Positions 11,860-24,240 of a stretch of 64,000 bases of DNA are shown piece by piece. Origin of the DNA: Chrysopilus asiliformis (taxonomy: Eukaryota > Arthropoda > Insecta > Diptera > Rhagionidae); contig OZ035964.1 in the NCBI GenBank assembly GCA_964034945.1, forward strand, positions 186,001 through 250,000, read 5' to 3'. The translations under genes were made by a program, and so were the position numbers. Within the stretch, counting starts at the first letter, position 1. Each line of letters begins with the position of its first letter. The notes beneath the pieces were generated by a model. The model was not told the DNA's origin, made no database searches, and saw nothing but the letters and a program-made list of their open reading frames with translations.

Positions 11860-12610
11860 TAAATTTCTCACAATTGCGGCTTTTGTTTTATTAGTAAGTT
11901 CATCGAACATTAATACTTGTGCTTTTCTACTACCTGTAAAACCATGGGTTCATGCAAATTGAAATAAAACTGAAATTTCAAGTTTTTTTTCAAATTCCAC
12001 CAAATTTTACACAATTTTCAGAAGATCTGCTGCAAATAAATAGAATTTCAGATCGCAAACAATTTGTGAAAATATTTACGAGTTCATACTCAGCTGCAGC
12101 GGCGCCAACCAGGGATGTACCCAATTTGCCTTTGAAAGGAAATAGATTGTGCCAAAAATGATACTGATAGTAGCAGATTTTGAAAAAAAAACCTTTTCTA
12201 CCTACCCAGTGAACAATAAATGCCTTATTTAGGCATTATCGTTAATGCTTACCTTTACTTTACTGTTGCCTTAATTTTGTATAGACCATTTCCCATTATA
12301 TAAGGCAAACTACTAAGTCAACATTAATACTACATGTTTTTTTTGCCGGTGATGGCGCTGATTGCTTAGATGGTAAAAATCTTTGCTTATATATGGTTGT
12401 TGTTTTGAATAAAAGAGGTTTTGTTTTGTTTTGAATATCTACTTCACGAAACATTCAAATTAAAATAATCCAAAAGTGAAATTTAGTAATTAAAAGTAGC
12501 GTGGTGACAAAAAAAAACAGTTTGGTAAACATGCAAACAAAATTAATATATTTTGTTGAAAATAAATGTATTCTAGCAGCGTTTTGGAATTTAATGATTT
12601 ACAAAATTTA

Positions 12611-13056
12611 TGGGGCTATTCACGAATGTAAATGTATCTGCAACTGTAACTTTACATGTTCCACATGATCCACACTAATTTTACATTAGATTCCAAATTG
12701 GTATTCACAAACTGTAACTGAATAATAGGGATTCCTGACAGTTGCTTCTTCTGAACTGTATAACAAATCGTATAAACATTTCTTTCTAAGTATTTTTATT
12801 TAACTTACTCAGAATCTTCTTCCCATCCATTATACAACAATATTAAGTCCGACATATTTCCTTTATTCTTAAAATTTTGCATTTTTCTTAAAAAATGTAA
12901 CCTTATGGATAAGTTTTCTCTCGGCATAAACTTACAGATGATTTGACAGCTAGTTACAGATACAGAATGTCAAAGTTACAGTTTGTGAATAGCAAAGTGG
13001 ACTGAAAATGTAAAGTTACAGATACAGAGCAATCTTACATTTTAAGAATAGGCCCA
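12611..13056. mobile_element. Tourist-like (PIF/Harbinger-type) MITE, copy 2
   Basis: The same length (446 bp) and orientation as the copy at 11414-11859; reading the two side by side I found no difference. It has its own 3-bp target duplication, TTA (12608-12610 and 13057-13059), so it is a separate insertion and not a segmental duplication. Near-identity implies recent activity of the family. It cuts into a minus-strand open frame at 13057-13264. Confidence 0.87.
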
Positions 13057-13264
13057 TTAAATTCCTCTCGGCGTGCGGTGATGACGGTGACGACGACGCT
13101 TGCATTCTGTTCAGTTCTTTACAAGTTGCATAACATTTCACGCAAAATTTCTGATCCGATTTCGTTTTTGTATACGGAGTTGACTTTTTTCGTCCGTAGC
13201 TTTTCAGTACTTTCGTGCTAGATAATAAAGTGGATAATAATAAGTTTAGTAAAAAAATTGGCAT
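13057..13264 (-). pseudogene. Short signal-peptide-like open frame interrupted by MITE copy 2
   Basis: From ATG at about 13264 the minus strand encodes about 69 codons: a hydrophobic start (MPIFLLNLLLSTLLSS), then a Lys/Ser-rich segment with FCVKCYATCKE, before running into the MITE, inside which the frame ends. The composition is more coding-like than the flanks. No family is recognised and no splice sites were confirmed. It may be a small secreted peptide gene broken by the insertion, or chance. Confidence 0.2.
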
Positions 13265-15118
13265 CAATAATTACATTGCATAGGCGAACATTAGATTTCT
13301 TGGTAATTATGTTTGGCTTTTGGTTTTGTTGTGCGCAAATAAAATGAAAGGGAAATGAAAATCATCAAAATCAGTCTATTACAATCAGCAATTGAATATA
13401 CTTTTCCTGTGAATTGGTGACCAAGTAATGAAAGATTCATTCATTTGTCTTTTAGAATTTTCCTGAAGCTTTTTGTGGTGTCGCACCAATCATTTTTTTT
13501 TTCAAGAAGGAAATTATTTTTCTTTCAATTTACCCTCGGAATTTTCTTACGCCTGGTTCTATTCAGAACTTTTTTTTTTTTAATAATCAAGTAATCCTTT
13601 TTGAATTTCTTTGAGTGCTTTCTTCCCATCGTATTTCAGTCCGGCTCGAAAATGTGCCGTAAAATACGTAACTGGGAAATGTGCGTCGAGGTGACGGAGG
13701 TTTCAGGGGCAATGGAAATTTTTTCAGATAAACAAAATCGTTATCCAACGAAATGTTTTATGCAATCTCGTTTACTCGTAAAAGTCATTCTAACATAACA
13801 GCCAATTTGTCAGTGAAGTGGCTGGCTGACTCAGTGGCCCCCATAAAAATGGGGCTTCTATTCTTATTTTTAAGTCTCGCTCCGTTAAAGTCAATTTTAT
13901 ATTTTCTGTTACAAATCAGGGCAATGCCTGAAATAAAATATTCGTTTGTTGTCTTATCGGCTTAATAAGTTTTTGTTTGAGTCATTTTATCTCAATAAAC
14001 GGCGTTTTTCTAGTAAATAACCAATTTGCATATTGCTGTTTAAAGCTTTAGAATACAAAAATAAACTACAGGCAATGGAATAGATGGGGAGAGGAATTAT
14101 GAATTTTCCATTGAAAATCAATTAGTGTGCCTTAGTTGCACCCCGATTTCGCCCACTGCCTCCTAACTTAATTTAACAATTCTTAAACTGAACCTTTCCC
14201 CCTCCCCGGCGCAATTCAAGTGCATTTTCTGAGTAAATTATTTAAAAATCGGCCGAATTTCGTAATTTTTCGTCTCCACCTAAAAATTTCCGTTCCGTCT
14301 TTCCGTGCCACCCTCCCCGAAAAACAATTATCTAAAACTATTATATTGAAAATCAGGTTAATTATTCCAAATTTCTTCACATATTATTTATTAAATATAA
14401 AGTTTAGAATAGTATTCCGGCGTTTTAAGTGTTCTTCGCAGTCATAGGTAAGTGAGTTTTCATATAAATAAAAAAAACAGAAAATTAGTGCTGAATATTT
14501 ACGGTGGACTACTAAGCGACACCAGCGCCATGCCATTTCTTGTCTTCGAACTACCATTGCCTATATATCAATATTGGATATATGCCAAAAACTCGTTGTC
14601 TATACTTGCCTTTCATGGATGATTTCAACTAGAGCTTTGCACTACGTTCCAACTTGGATGTCGTAAAAAGAAAAAGCGAAACCAAAACATTACAATAAAA
14701 CTGGGCCAAAAGTCCTAGTTTCAACTCTTCCACCTCCAGAATCAGCTTTTTCGTGCATTTTAAAGCCTAGCCAATGACAATTGGATTCTTTTTGGAAAAA
14801 TAAATAATTTTTTAAGCAATTTTTGAGGGCGAGTTCAAATCAATGAAAACAAAAAATTAGAGTTTTAATTTATTATATAATTTTAATGACCTATCCTTCC
14901 TTTTTTACCCTATCCATCCTTAATCTTTATTATTTAATAACGCCCAGATCAAAAAATGCATAGTAATAAACTATAAAATAATAATGGTTTATATGAATTT
15001 TTGTGTGCGTGAAATGTTTGATCGCTTCTTAAATTTGTCGACATAAAAAAATAAAATTTTTCTGTTTTTATTCCATTGTTAAATAAAATTATAGAAAAAC
15101 AAACGAGGTACCGGAAGA
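13265..15118. other. Intergenic stretch and probable P5CDh 5' leader
   Basis: There is no gene I recognise. A donor-like CATAG/GTAAGTGAG at 14447/14448 and an acceptor-like ATTATAG ending at 15094, 24 bp before the P5CDh ATG, could bound an intron in the P5CDh 5' untranslated region. The short plus-strand frame at 13601-13798 (about 65 codons) follows an acceptor-like TTTCAG but has no partner exon. Confidence 0.35.
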
Positions 15119-18100
15119 ATGTTTGCTTTGGCACGAAATTCCATTGCCGCAGCGGCAACAGCAGCAGCAAACATCAATATTTTAAGGTTTGTTCAATTTT
15201 TTTTTTCTAATTCATTAAAAAAATTGATGTAGACGTTTTCGATTAAAACACAATCAAATTGATAGAAAATATTTAGCAAACGCGAAATTGACAAAAACGT
15301 GCTTCAAATTCCTATGAAATAATCCAGACATCGCTATTAAGCGGGCTTTTTATGGCGGACGGTTGCTATTTTCGATTAAACGTAAAAAATTATGATTTTG
15401 TTAAAAATTTTAGTAAAATCAAAGCTTTTAGTAAAATTTAAAAAAAACGCATCCAATCGAGTTTATTGACCTTTAAGTTCGGTTTCATTAAAAGAAAGTA
15501 AACAAATCGATTAAATTTTAATTCAAAACCATTGATAAGAAGCGATTCGTAAACAGTCTTGACATTCAATTTGATAAGACGTCGATTTAACTAGAGATCC
15601 AAGAACGGCAGCTTGATCAGGCCGTAATAATCCAAATTATCAATAAATGAGTCAGATCGAGCCTCCTAAGCGATTTTGAAAAACTCTTGACCGTGACCTA
15701 AATTTATTTTTTAATGGCGGATTTTTATCTCCTCACGAATTTAACTTTGAATCGTATTTGTTTGGCGGTTAAATTTTTTCTTTCATTTGAAATTTAAAAA
15801 AAAAGAAACAAAATCAGTTACAACGATGTCATTTATTTCGGTTTTTCGTTTACGCTTTGCAGTAAAACAAAATTTTGGGGAAAAACGGCTATAACGATTG
15901 TTATAATGTAAAATTGGAAAAATATATTAGTTATAACGTCTGAATCACAGCTATTACAGTATCGAGGGGGCTCTAAAATCTATCACGATCATTTTCACTT
16001 GTCTCAGCCCTTCCAATTTACCCTCGTCCTTAGCTTTTCGCAGTTTTTTGCATAAAATTTTCTGGGACCGCCTTTCTGGGGTGGTTTCGCCTAATTTTCG
16101 GGGATTTTGAAGGAAATCTACCTGAAACGTTCTAATTTTTTTTTTAAATTTTACGATGATGGGAAGGACACATTTGAAGCTATAATACCGTTAGTTCTGC
16201 GTGGCAACAGTCCCGAAGCGATCGTTATAACCGATTCTTCCCAGTAAATATTTGCAATAAAAAAATGAAAAAAATCTTGATTTCTAGATGTGGTGAACGT
16301 TATATCGGATCTGTTGTAGCAGATTTGAACCTAAGCGATTTTACTGTACAAAATGAGCCAATTTTTGACTATGCAAAAGGTTCCAAGGAGCGTAAAGCAA
16401 TTGAATCGGCATTGAAAAAGACCGCATCCACATGTGAAGATGTCCCGATTGTGATTGGTGATAAGGAATATCGTACCGATGCAGTTAGGCATCAGGTGAT
16501 GCCGCATAATCATTCGAACAAATTGGCGAAATTCTATTATGCCGATGCGAAATTAATTAATAAAGCGATCGATATTGCATGTGAAACGCAAAAAAAATGG
16601 GATCGTACACCAGTTAGTGAACGTTTAAGGATTTGGGATCGTGCAGCTGATCTAATGGCCGGTGAATATCGTCAGGAATTGAATGCGGCCACAATGTTGG
16701 GACAGTCGAAAACCGTTATTCAAGCGGAAATTGATTCTGCTGCCGAATTAATAGATTTTATAAGGTAAGGGAAATTTTTTATAAATTTTGAAAATTTGTT
16801 TCGATAATATAAAACATAATTTATACGCATATAGAATGAACGCGTATTTTCTCAAAGAAAGCACAAAATATCAGCCAATTAGTGAAGATATTAAAGTAAC
16901 TAAGAATTCAATGCGATTTCGGGGAATTGATGGCTTCATAGCTGCTGTAAGTCCATTCAATTTTACAGCGATTGGTGGTAATCTCTCATATACGCCAGCA
17001 TTAATGGTACATTTTTTTTTGTTTTGGATAAAAATCAATAGTAATAAAATAATATGTAATATCAGGGTAATGCGGTATTATGGAAGCCATCAGATACAGC
17101 ATTACTCTCAAATTGGATAATCTTCAAAATAATGCGTGAGGCTGGTGTTCCGCCAGGTGTTGTTAATTTCGTGCCAGCGGATGGTCCAGTTTTTGGTGAC
17201 ACAATAACAGCATCGCAAAATTTAGCTGGCATTAATTTTACTGGTTCTGTTCCGTAAGCGTGTTCTAAAAAAATTTGTTTTCTGTTAATAATTCCGTGCT
17301 TGATGCAAATAAAAAAAAAGAATGTTGATAGTATTTTAACTATTTAAAATTTCCAGTACATTTAATCGATTATGGCGTCAAGTTGGCGAAAATATCAATA
17401 AATATAAGAATTTTCCACGATTAATCGGTGAATGCGGTGGCAAAAATTACCATTTTGTTCATCCATCGGCTAATGTTGAAACTGTTGTTACTGCATCGAT
17501 ACGTTCAGCATTTGAATATTGCGGACAAAAGTGCTCGGCCTGCTCACGAATGTATGTGCCACAATCTCTATGGCCTCAGGTGATTATTTATAATTTTATT
17601 ATTAATTATCGAAAATTGAAAAAAATTCTAATATTTTTAACATTCAGATTAAAGATGGACTCATTGCTAAGCAAAAGGAATTAAAATTTGGTGATGTTAC
17701 CGATTTAAAGACATTCGCTGGAGCTGTTATCGACGACAGGGCATTTGCAAGGATCACTTCTTACATAAATCATGCTAAAAATAGTAAAAACTTGGAAATT
17801 ATTGCCGGCGGAATGTATTCCGATTCAAAAGGATATTTTGTTGATCCAACGATTGTCGTTACCACTGATCCACTCGATAAAATCATGCGCGAAGAGATAT
17901 TTGGTCCAGTATTATCCATTTATGTTTATAGTGACAAGGATATTAAGAAAACTATCGATATTGTCAATAATTCGACACCATTCGCATTAACTGGAGCTGT
18001 ATTTGCACAAGATGAGTAAGTTAACAAAAAATTCATTAAAATTTCCGATTTTATTTGCCCGTATTCGAAATTTCAGATCCTTTTTGCGTCAGGCACTTGA

Positions 18101-18470
18101 AGATTTCAAAATGTCAGCTGGTAATTTCTATTTGAACGATAAATCGACTGGATCTGTTGTTGGGCAACAGCCGTTTGGTGGGGGTCGTATGTCTGGTAAG
18201 TCGTTTGGTCAAATTCATTTTCATTTGTTGATTTTTCATTTGATTTGATAACGATGTAAAGTTATTTAACCGAAGCAAAAATTCAATGAACCATTGAAAT
18301 TTTTGGCAACCGAAATCAAAACATCTAACCTTTCATTAAAAAAATTTCTTAAAGGAACAAACGACAAAGCTGGGGGTCCACACTACGTGCTAAGATGGAC
18401 AACTCCGCAGGCAATTAAGGAAACTTTTGTGCCATTAAAAGAAATCGATTATCTCTATATGCGCGACTAA
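15119..18470 (+). CDS. P5CDh: Delta-1-pyrroline-5-carboxylate dehydrogenase, mitochondrial (ALDH4A1 family), eight coding exons, 576 aa
   Basis: Oxidises glutamate gamma-semialdehyde (from pyrroline-5-carboxylate) to glutamate with NAD+, the second step of proline breakdown in the mitochondrial matrix. Exons: 15119-15186, 16288-16764, 16835-17006, 17066-17253, 17357-17579, 17648-18015, 18077-18195 and 18355-18470; all are GT-AG (the first donor is the weaker GTTTGT) and total 1731 nt ending in TAA. The first exon codes for an Arg/Ala-rich start typical of a mitochondrial presequence (MFALARNSIAAAATAAANIN). The family hallmarks are present: QHQVMPH-type (RHQVMPHNHS), AVSPFNFTAIGGN (219-231), GNAVLWKPSDTA, the general-base Glu in GECGGKN (E327), the catalytic Cys in CGQKCSACSR (C361), EEIFGPVLS and QPFGGGRMSGTNDKAGGP. 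The length fits the family (about 560-575 aa). Nothing is truncated or missing. Confidence 0.96.
15187..16287 (+). other. P5CDh first intron
   Basis: This is a 1.1-kb AT-rich intron separating the presequence exon from the catalytic body. The other P5CDh introns are only about 58-160 bp. I see no gene or repeat in it. Confidence 0.8.
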
Positions 18471-18476
18471 AATAAA
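18471..18476 (+). terminator. Possible P5CDh poly(A) signal overlapping the stop
   Basis: AATAAA follows the TAA stop directly, which would give an unusually short 3' untranslated region. Another AATAAA lies near 18968, so the true end is uncertain. Confidence 0.3.
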
Positions 18477-21400
18477 TTCTCTCAGTTTTGATGAAATTAA
18501 AAAAATCTACTCAACAAAAGCAAAAGAATGGAAGGAATCAATAATCAACATTAAAAATATCTATAGAATAACAAGCTAAAGTTAGAATCTAATTTCTATA
18601 TGGACAATTTAAACAAAAATAGAGCAAACTCTGAAAAATTGAAAAGAAAAACAATATAAAATATGCATACGAAATGAATTAACCACGAAGCCTCCAACAT
18701 AATCCATAAGCTGAAGTTTTGTGATTATTTTTTATCTAGGTTTTTTTTTATATACTTGTAGTTAAATTATTGAAAGAATCTACAAACTAAAAAACTAATT
18801 TCTACGCGTTCCTGCCCAAAAAACAAAAATCACTTCCAATCGATGAAAGTGCAGATTTTAAATTCAATTCATGTCCATTTCACCAAATGCCACTGTTTTA
18901 AAACTGAAAACGACATCCGAAACAGTGGATTTTATGTAGAATCTCAAAACTTTTTTAGACAATAACAATAAATGATTAGCAGACCGCTTATAAATCTCAA
19001 AAATCGAAGAATCAAGAATCTCAGTTTCGAATAAGTCCGAGTTAAATGCAAGAGATTTTGAAGAGTGCGCCGCAACCACATGAAATCAAGACATTGGTTT
19101 GAATATAAGGCGTAGCTTCGTCCACTTTACCATCTCTTGTGTTACGTTGAGGTAAATTTTTGCCTGATTTCAATCTTTTTTATTACAATTTTGATTAATT
19201 CATATTTGTATAAAATCCACATTTAATATTCGTATCAAATCCAGATTTTTTTTGTTGTTACAAAACTTGTTTTTTATGTTAACATTCGCATTGTGATTTG
19301 CTTTTTACGAATGATTTTCGAAAGGTAAAACAAAAAAAGAAACATTACGGCGATATTAATATTTATGCCGCTTAAATTGTTATTAAAATAGTTCTTTTTT
19401 AATGATTCGATCATTAAACAATTTTCAATGCATAGGACAAAGTATTTTTTTTTAGATTATTTTATTTTATTCTTTTTAAAGAAAAATCATAAATAAATCG
19501 TACTGATAGTATTCTTTGCCGATGGTATTAAAAAAACATAAATTGTTAAATTAAATTTAAACAATATTGCCTAATTTATACTGTCAAAATGAGCAGAAAT
19601 AATAATCTTGTATATTATAAAATCGTAGCAATTACTTATTTAGATTTAAAATAAACACTTTTTTTTTTGCTTTGTGTATATGAAAGTAATATATTTTGAG
19701 AAACAAAATAACTGTTAATAAAATCGGATTTAACTGTTTTTATATCGTTTCCGTAAGGATTTTTCTTTATCGTTCGAAGGGAGTTGAAATTTTGATTTTA
19801 TTTTATTTCACAGACTATTCGGTGGCTAATTTAAAAATTTTGTGAGAAAATTTCATGGTTTTCAATATTTTTTTTAAAAAGAACATTTTTTAAAAGCAAT
19901 TTTTCGCCAGGATATTTTTTTGAAGCTCCAAAAGGCTTTTTCTCCCCCCCAAACATGTTATAAAAAGTTGTCCTGTCTTAAGAATTTAAACACAGGAAAA
20001 TGATTTTTGCGAATATTGTATAATCCTCGGAAATTTCGTTGATTATACTCGTTTGGGATATTATATCAGAAAAAAATATTAAATGTAGTTATTGTAGTGT
20101 CGTAGGCCATTGAAATTTCCCTGATTTTTGTTTAGCAGAAATTTGGAAAAATTCCTGTCATAAACTGGACTTTGCCGCCGTTAAAATGCTACTTATGCCC
20201 ACATCCGTGCCAGGCTAGCAAGACAAAAAAAAAAATCGGATTTATAGCAAAAAATTTCTTTTTATCGCTGATGTCCTTACAAGAAAACGTATGAAAAACG
20301 TTACAACTAAAACTGATGAAAATTGGGACAAAAAAAATAAAGCATCGATAAATATTGTCTGTGATCCTATAAAATCAATTGTTTTACTTTCAAAAAGATT
20401 CACGGTGGAAAGAGTGACTAGAAATAACGGATATTTTGTCAATAAAAAGATTTGTCATAACTTTAAGTTACTATTTATGATAATTTGTGATTTATTTAAT
20501 AAATTTTCATCCAAAATCAGAGTCGAATTTATAAAATTTCGATAAGCAGAATTTTAAGTAGATTTAAAAACAATATATTTTAGTTGTACTTCACGTTAGT
20601 GAGAAAAAATACTCATTTTATATAAAAAAAATATAAACTAGTACAGGCTTGAACAGAGTAAAAACATTGCAAGACAAAGCAGACAGACAAACACTAATGA
20701 TTATTATTATATTAAATTATTTTGCTAAAATAAAATGATAGGTTTTTTATGATCGAAAATTTTTTTTATCCGTAAACGGTTTAACGGTAAACGGTTTATC
20801 TGTAAACGTTTTTTAGGGGCGATTGATTAGCAATGAAGGACCGTTTCTGTATGAGTTCCTAGAAATTGAAAAATATATTCAATTCGATTTGGAGTTTAAA
20901 AAATTTATCGACATTCAGGGAAATTTACTCGTAAATCTTTGATTTAAAATCAAAGATGAATGAAACATTAATTTTAAATTTTTTGAGGAAAGTCAAACTT
21001 TTTTTTTGTTCCTTCCTGCTTGGATTCTCTTGCGCTTGCGAAATGAACTTAATTCAATTGGTGAACGGTATGTTTTGATATCGCTCCTTGGTGGTTTGAG
21101 AGTTCGACCACGATCATTCCAGATGCTAAATAAAAGGCGTTGTACTCGTAAAAAATTCAAAATTTAAATTTTTAAAATTAAAAAGAAATAAAATTCCTGT
21201 TTTGCTGGTTTTTAAATTGTGGAATTTCGTTCGTTACAAGAACATAATGTTGAAAAGTTTTGTTATTTTGTCAGACTCTAAGTCTCTGAAATGAAATTCG
21301 TCCTCCGACGATAAGAAATTGTGGCTTCTTCCGTCGTGAATCTAATCAAATTGGAGTTTATTTAATTTTTATTGATATTTGTTTGTGAAATAAATAAGAT

Positions 21401-22529
21401 AAATAGAGAAACTCTGTACAAAAGCCATCACAATAATCTTTATCGAAATGAATGATAAGAAAATCAATTTTAACGAGAAGTAGAAGAATTAAATGAAAAC
21501 AAATATAAAAAACTAATAAATAAAAACAAGTTAAGGGGCTGTGAATTACAAAAAAATGTATATTTTAAAAAAATATATTAATTAAATTAATTAAAGAAGA
21601 GTATATTAGCAAAACGAAAAGAAAAGAAAAGAAAAACATTTTCTAAAAACCAGTTCAAAAAGTTTTCTGTTTTTTTTATATGATTACAATTTAAAATTTG
21701 AATCCTCGGTTTGTATTATTATTGTTTGTTTTTGAATAAAATTGTTATTTTTTATGTACTTTAAGCGAAAATGCGCGTGTAAATTATTCATACGTTTGCA
21801 TAATTGACAATAAATTTTTTTTTATTGTCTGCAGTAAATAATGTATATATATATATATATATATATATACATTTCCGTCTGCTTTTTCTACTTCGCAAAA
21901 AAAAAAACAAATGAGTAACAAAAAACAGCATTTTAATTGTCCAAGAAAGAAATATAAATTACAAAAAAATACAATTAAGAATTTTACATAGTAATAAAAA
22001 AGAATTATCAAAACAAGCATTTAATAATCTCATCCAAGAAAAGTAACAAAAAGCTAAAAATTGATGAATATTTGTTGCTGTATAAAAATTCAGTCGTAAT
22101 AAATATCAAATCAGATAAGAATTTTGGAAATAAATGTAGGTTTGCTATCAACTCTAACTGTACGAAAATCAAATGGATTAGAAAGAACCCAACAAATTTA
22201 GTGTTAAATAGAACAAAAACAAAAAAAAAAGATGTGAAATGATTATGAATTAGCAATAAATTACAGAAAAAAAGATTTTGTTTTAAAAACTAATTCAAAA
22301 CCTCGTCATTATCCTGTCTAAATATTGTATACCACTCCTTTAGAATCCTCTCCCTTCCGAAAATTTCTTAATAGAATTTTCCCAGAATCTGGAAGTAAAT
22401 TTAACGCTCGCAGGTATTTGTTTTTTAAACCCAATCGAAGCATAGCCGTTAAAAGGGATTTTTAAGGCATTTGGTCTGCGAAACTGAAAAATTTTATTGA
22501 AAAAAAATCGGAAAAATTGTGTCTCATTT
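18477..22529. other. Intergenic, AT-rich, no gene recognised
   Basis: Short open frames here (for example 20291-20545 plus and 21784-22256 minus) are Lys/Phe/Ile-rich and typical of AT-rich non-coding DNA. It contains a (TA)n microsatellite at 21844-21869. Nothing else could be supported. Confidence 0.6.
21844..21869. repeat. (TA)13 microsatellite
   Basis: An uninterrupted run of thirteen TA dinucleotides. Confidence 0.95.
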
Positions 22530-22975
22530 CTGCCGTTTTTTTACCGATTCCATTTCACCATCAAGGGAAAACCCAGAATTGAATAAATGATTTTATGTAT
22601 TTATGCTGGTAGAAATGGCAGCATTATTTTGAATTTTGTGACCCTTTTCCAACATTTCGTAGTTATTTTTTTTTCAAAAATTTCATTTTGAAATTTTTCA
22701 ATAAAAAATCGTAAGAAAATTTCTAGTCTGGAGAAATCTTTTTTTTTTTAAAAAAAGTTCTACAGTTTCAGGGAAAACAAAAACCACACATCCTTTAGGA
22801 TCTTTTTAAAAGCTTTTATTTAGCTCACTATCTTGTCTGTTTGTTTGTCTGTTTGTCTGTCAGATCAAATCTTGCAACCCAATTTTGACCCACTTCCACT
22901 TGTCCGATTGACTTGAAATTTTGCACACTTATATAAGTCCGATGACAATACAATATTTTCACTACTTCGTCCTTA

Positions 22976-23219
22976 TAAGGATAACGGAAGGTCCTGTAAG
23001 GATAACGTGATTATCCTTTTCTCCAAATTTTCCGGAAAAAAATCTATCCTGGGGGTTTTTGGGGTCGCTGAATCCGAATCTGTCATTAAAAAGTCTGTAA
23101 GGATAACGGAATGTCCTGTAAGGATAACGTGATTATCCTTTTTCTCAATTGTTCCGGGAAAAAATATATTCTGCGGGTTTTGGGGTTCGCTGAATACGAT
23201 TCTCAAGTTAAAAAGCCTG
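22976..23219. repeat. 122-bp tandem duplication inside the nested insertion
   Basis: TAAGGATAACGGAA begins at 22976 and again at 23098, and a third partial TAAGGA begins at 23220: a period of 122 bp. Each unit contains GTCCTGTAAGGATAACGTGA and a GGGTTTTGGGG-type segment. The two units differ at several positions. Confidence 0.88.
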
Positions 23220-23279
23220 TAAGGACATCTCAAATGTAAAGCTATATATTCGAAGACTAAAAAGAACAAAATAAAAAAA

Positions 23280-23533
23280 AATTAAAAAAAAATTTTTAAA
23301 AAAAGCTTTTATTAAAAAAATGCACTAAAAAGAAAAAAATAATTTTCTGGACGCTGTGTATCACAAATATAAAAGCTTTTAAAAAGCGAGATAAAGCATA
23401 AAACAATAAAATAAAAATTTATCTCGCTTTTAAAAAGCTTTTATATTTGTGATACACAGCGTCCAGAAAATTATTTTTTTCTTTTTAGTGCATTTTTTTA
23501 ATAAAAGCTTTTTTTAAAAATTTTTTTTTAATT
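23280..23533. repeat. Large inverted repeat: 116-bp arms, 22-bp loop
   Basis: The left arm 23280-23395 and right arm 23418-23533 are reverse complements with only one mismatch found (in the AAAGCTTTTAAAAAGCG segment); the loop 23396-23417 is A-rich. The arm core contains CTGGACGCTGTGTATCAC and its complement. A transcript in either direction would give a 116-bp double-stranded stem. Confidence 0.93.
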
Positions 23534-24000
23534 ATCTATCAAAACCAGTTTTCCGTGAGTCGATAGGCCAAAAATTACGAGTGTGACAAAGGATTATTCA
23601 AATGTTAAATCCCTAAAAATTGAATCCTTTTATCTCGGAAACGGCTAAAAGGATTTTTATGAAATTCGGAATCTTATAGTTTTCGGGGACGAGGAATCGA
23701 TATCCGTTGTCCTTTTTGGCGAAAAAAGGATTTTTCAAGGACCTCGTCCTTGTATCACCCAAACCATCCCGCCCCCCTCAAAAAGGACACCGGATATCGA
23801 TTCTCCGTCCCCGATAACCTCTAGATTCTGAATTTCAGCCCGATCGGAGGACTTGAATTTTTCGTCCTTAAAAAAAGTACAGGGGTCCCCCTTGCGATTT
23901 TTTCAAATTTTTGACACGGGTCCCTGATTAAGAATCCGTTGTCCGTTTTTCGATATCGTCAATGGTTTGGGCGGTGCGGAGGGACGAGGTACCTCCTAAA

Positions 24001-24240
24001 AAATTAAATTATCATTTGATATTTACTAGAAACGCAACTGTACAAATTTTCAAGTCTCTAGTTCGATACTTTCGAAACCTATAGTATTCACGGACGGACA
24101 GACAGAAGGACATGCGGAAATCAATATCTTTTGTGTAGTTCGTTCTTGTGTCTGATGATTTGTTCGATTGGTTACAAACGGTATTCTAAATCTAATATAC
24201 TCCTATACAATATATCATATAGAGTATAAAAATAAACCGG
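24001..24240. repeat. Repeat remnant with GGACGGACAGACAG block
   Basis: This stretch has the CGGACGGACAGACAGAAGGA motif, preceded by TTTCAAGTCTCTAGTTCGAT. It resembles, in reverse sense, the CTGTCTGTC-type block of the nested insertion at 22850, and looks like an old fragment of a related dispersed family. Confidence 0.4.

Larger units (their letters stand above)
22808..23533. mobile_element. Nested ~726-bp non-autonomous insertion with a terminal hairpin
   Basis: Copy B of the host repeat (46.4-47.2 kb) reads straight across this point (GGATCCTTTT then ATCTATC on its own strand), while copy A carries about 726 extra bases between GGATCTTTTT and ATCTATC. The insert starts TTTAAAAGCTTTTATTTAGC, has a CTGTTTGTCTGT-rich block and the phrase CTTGCAACCCAATTTTGACC, then two 122-bp tandem units, and ends in a large inverted repeat whose outer edge (AAAAGCTTTTATT type) echoes its start. 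A clear target duplication was not resolved. There is no open frame of note. Confidence 0.72.
22530..24000 (+). mobile_element. Composite repeat, copy A (interrupted by a nested insertion)
   Basis: The segments 22530-22807 and 23534-24000 match, in the same order, the reverse complement of 47200-46430. Shared landmarks are a block around AATAAATGATTTTATGTATT, CATCCTTTAGGATC, ATCTATCAAAA, GTCGATAGGCCAAAAATTAC, GACGAGGAATCGATATCCG and TACAGGGGTCCCCCTTGCGA. The copies are diverged by point changes, so this is a dispersed family. No transposase or reverse transcriptase frame is visible. The superfamily is unknown; it is non-autonomous. Confidence 0.8.
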
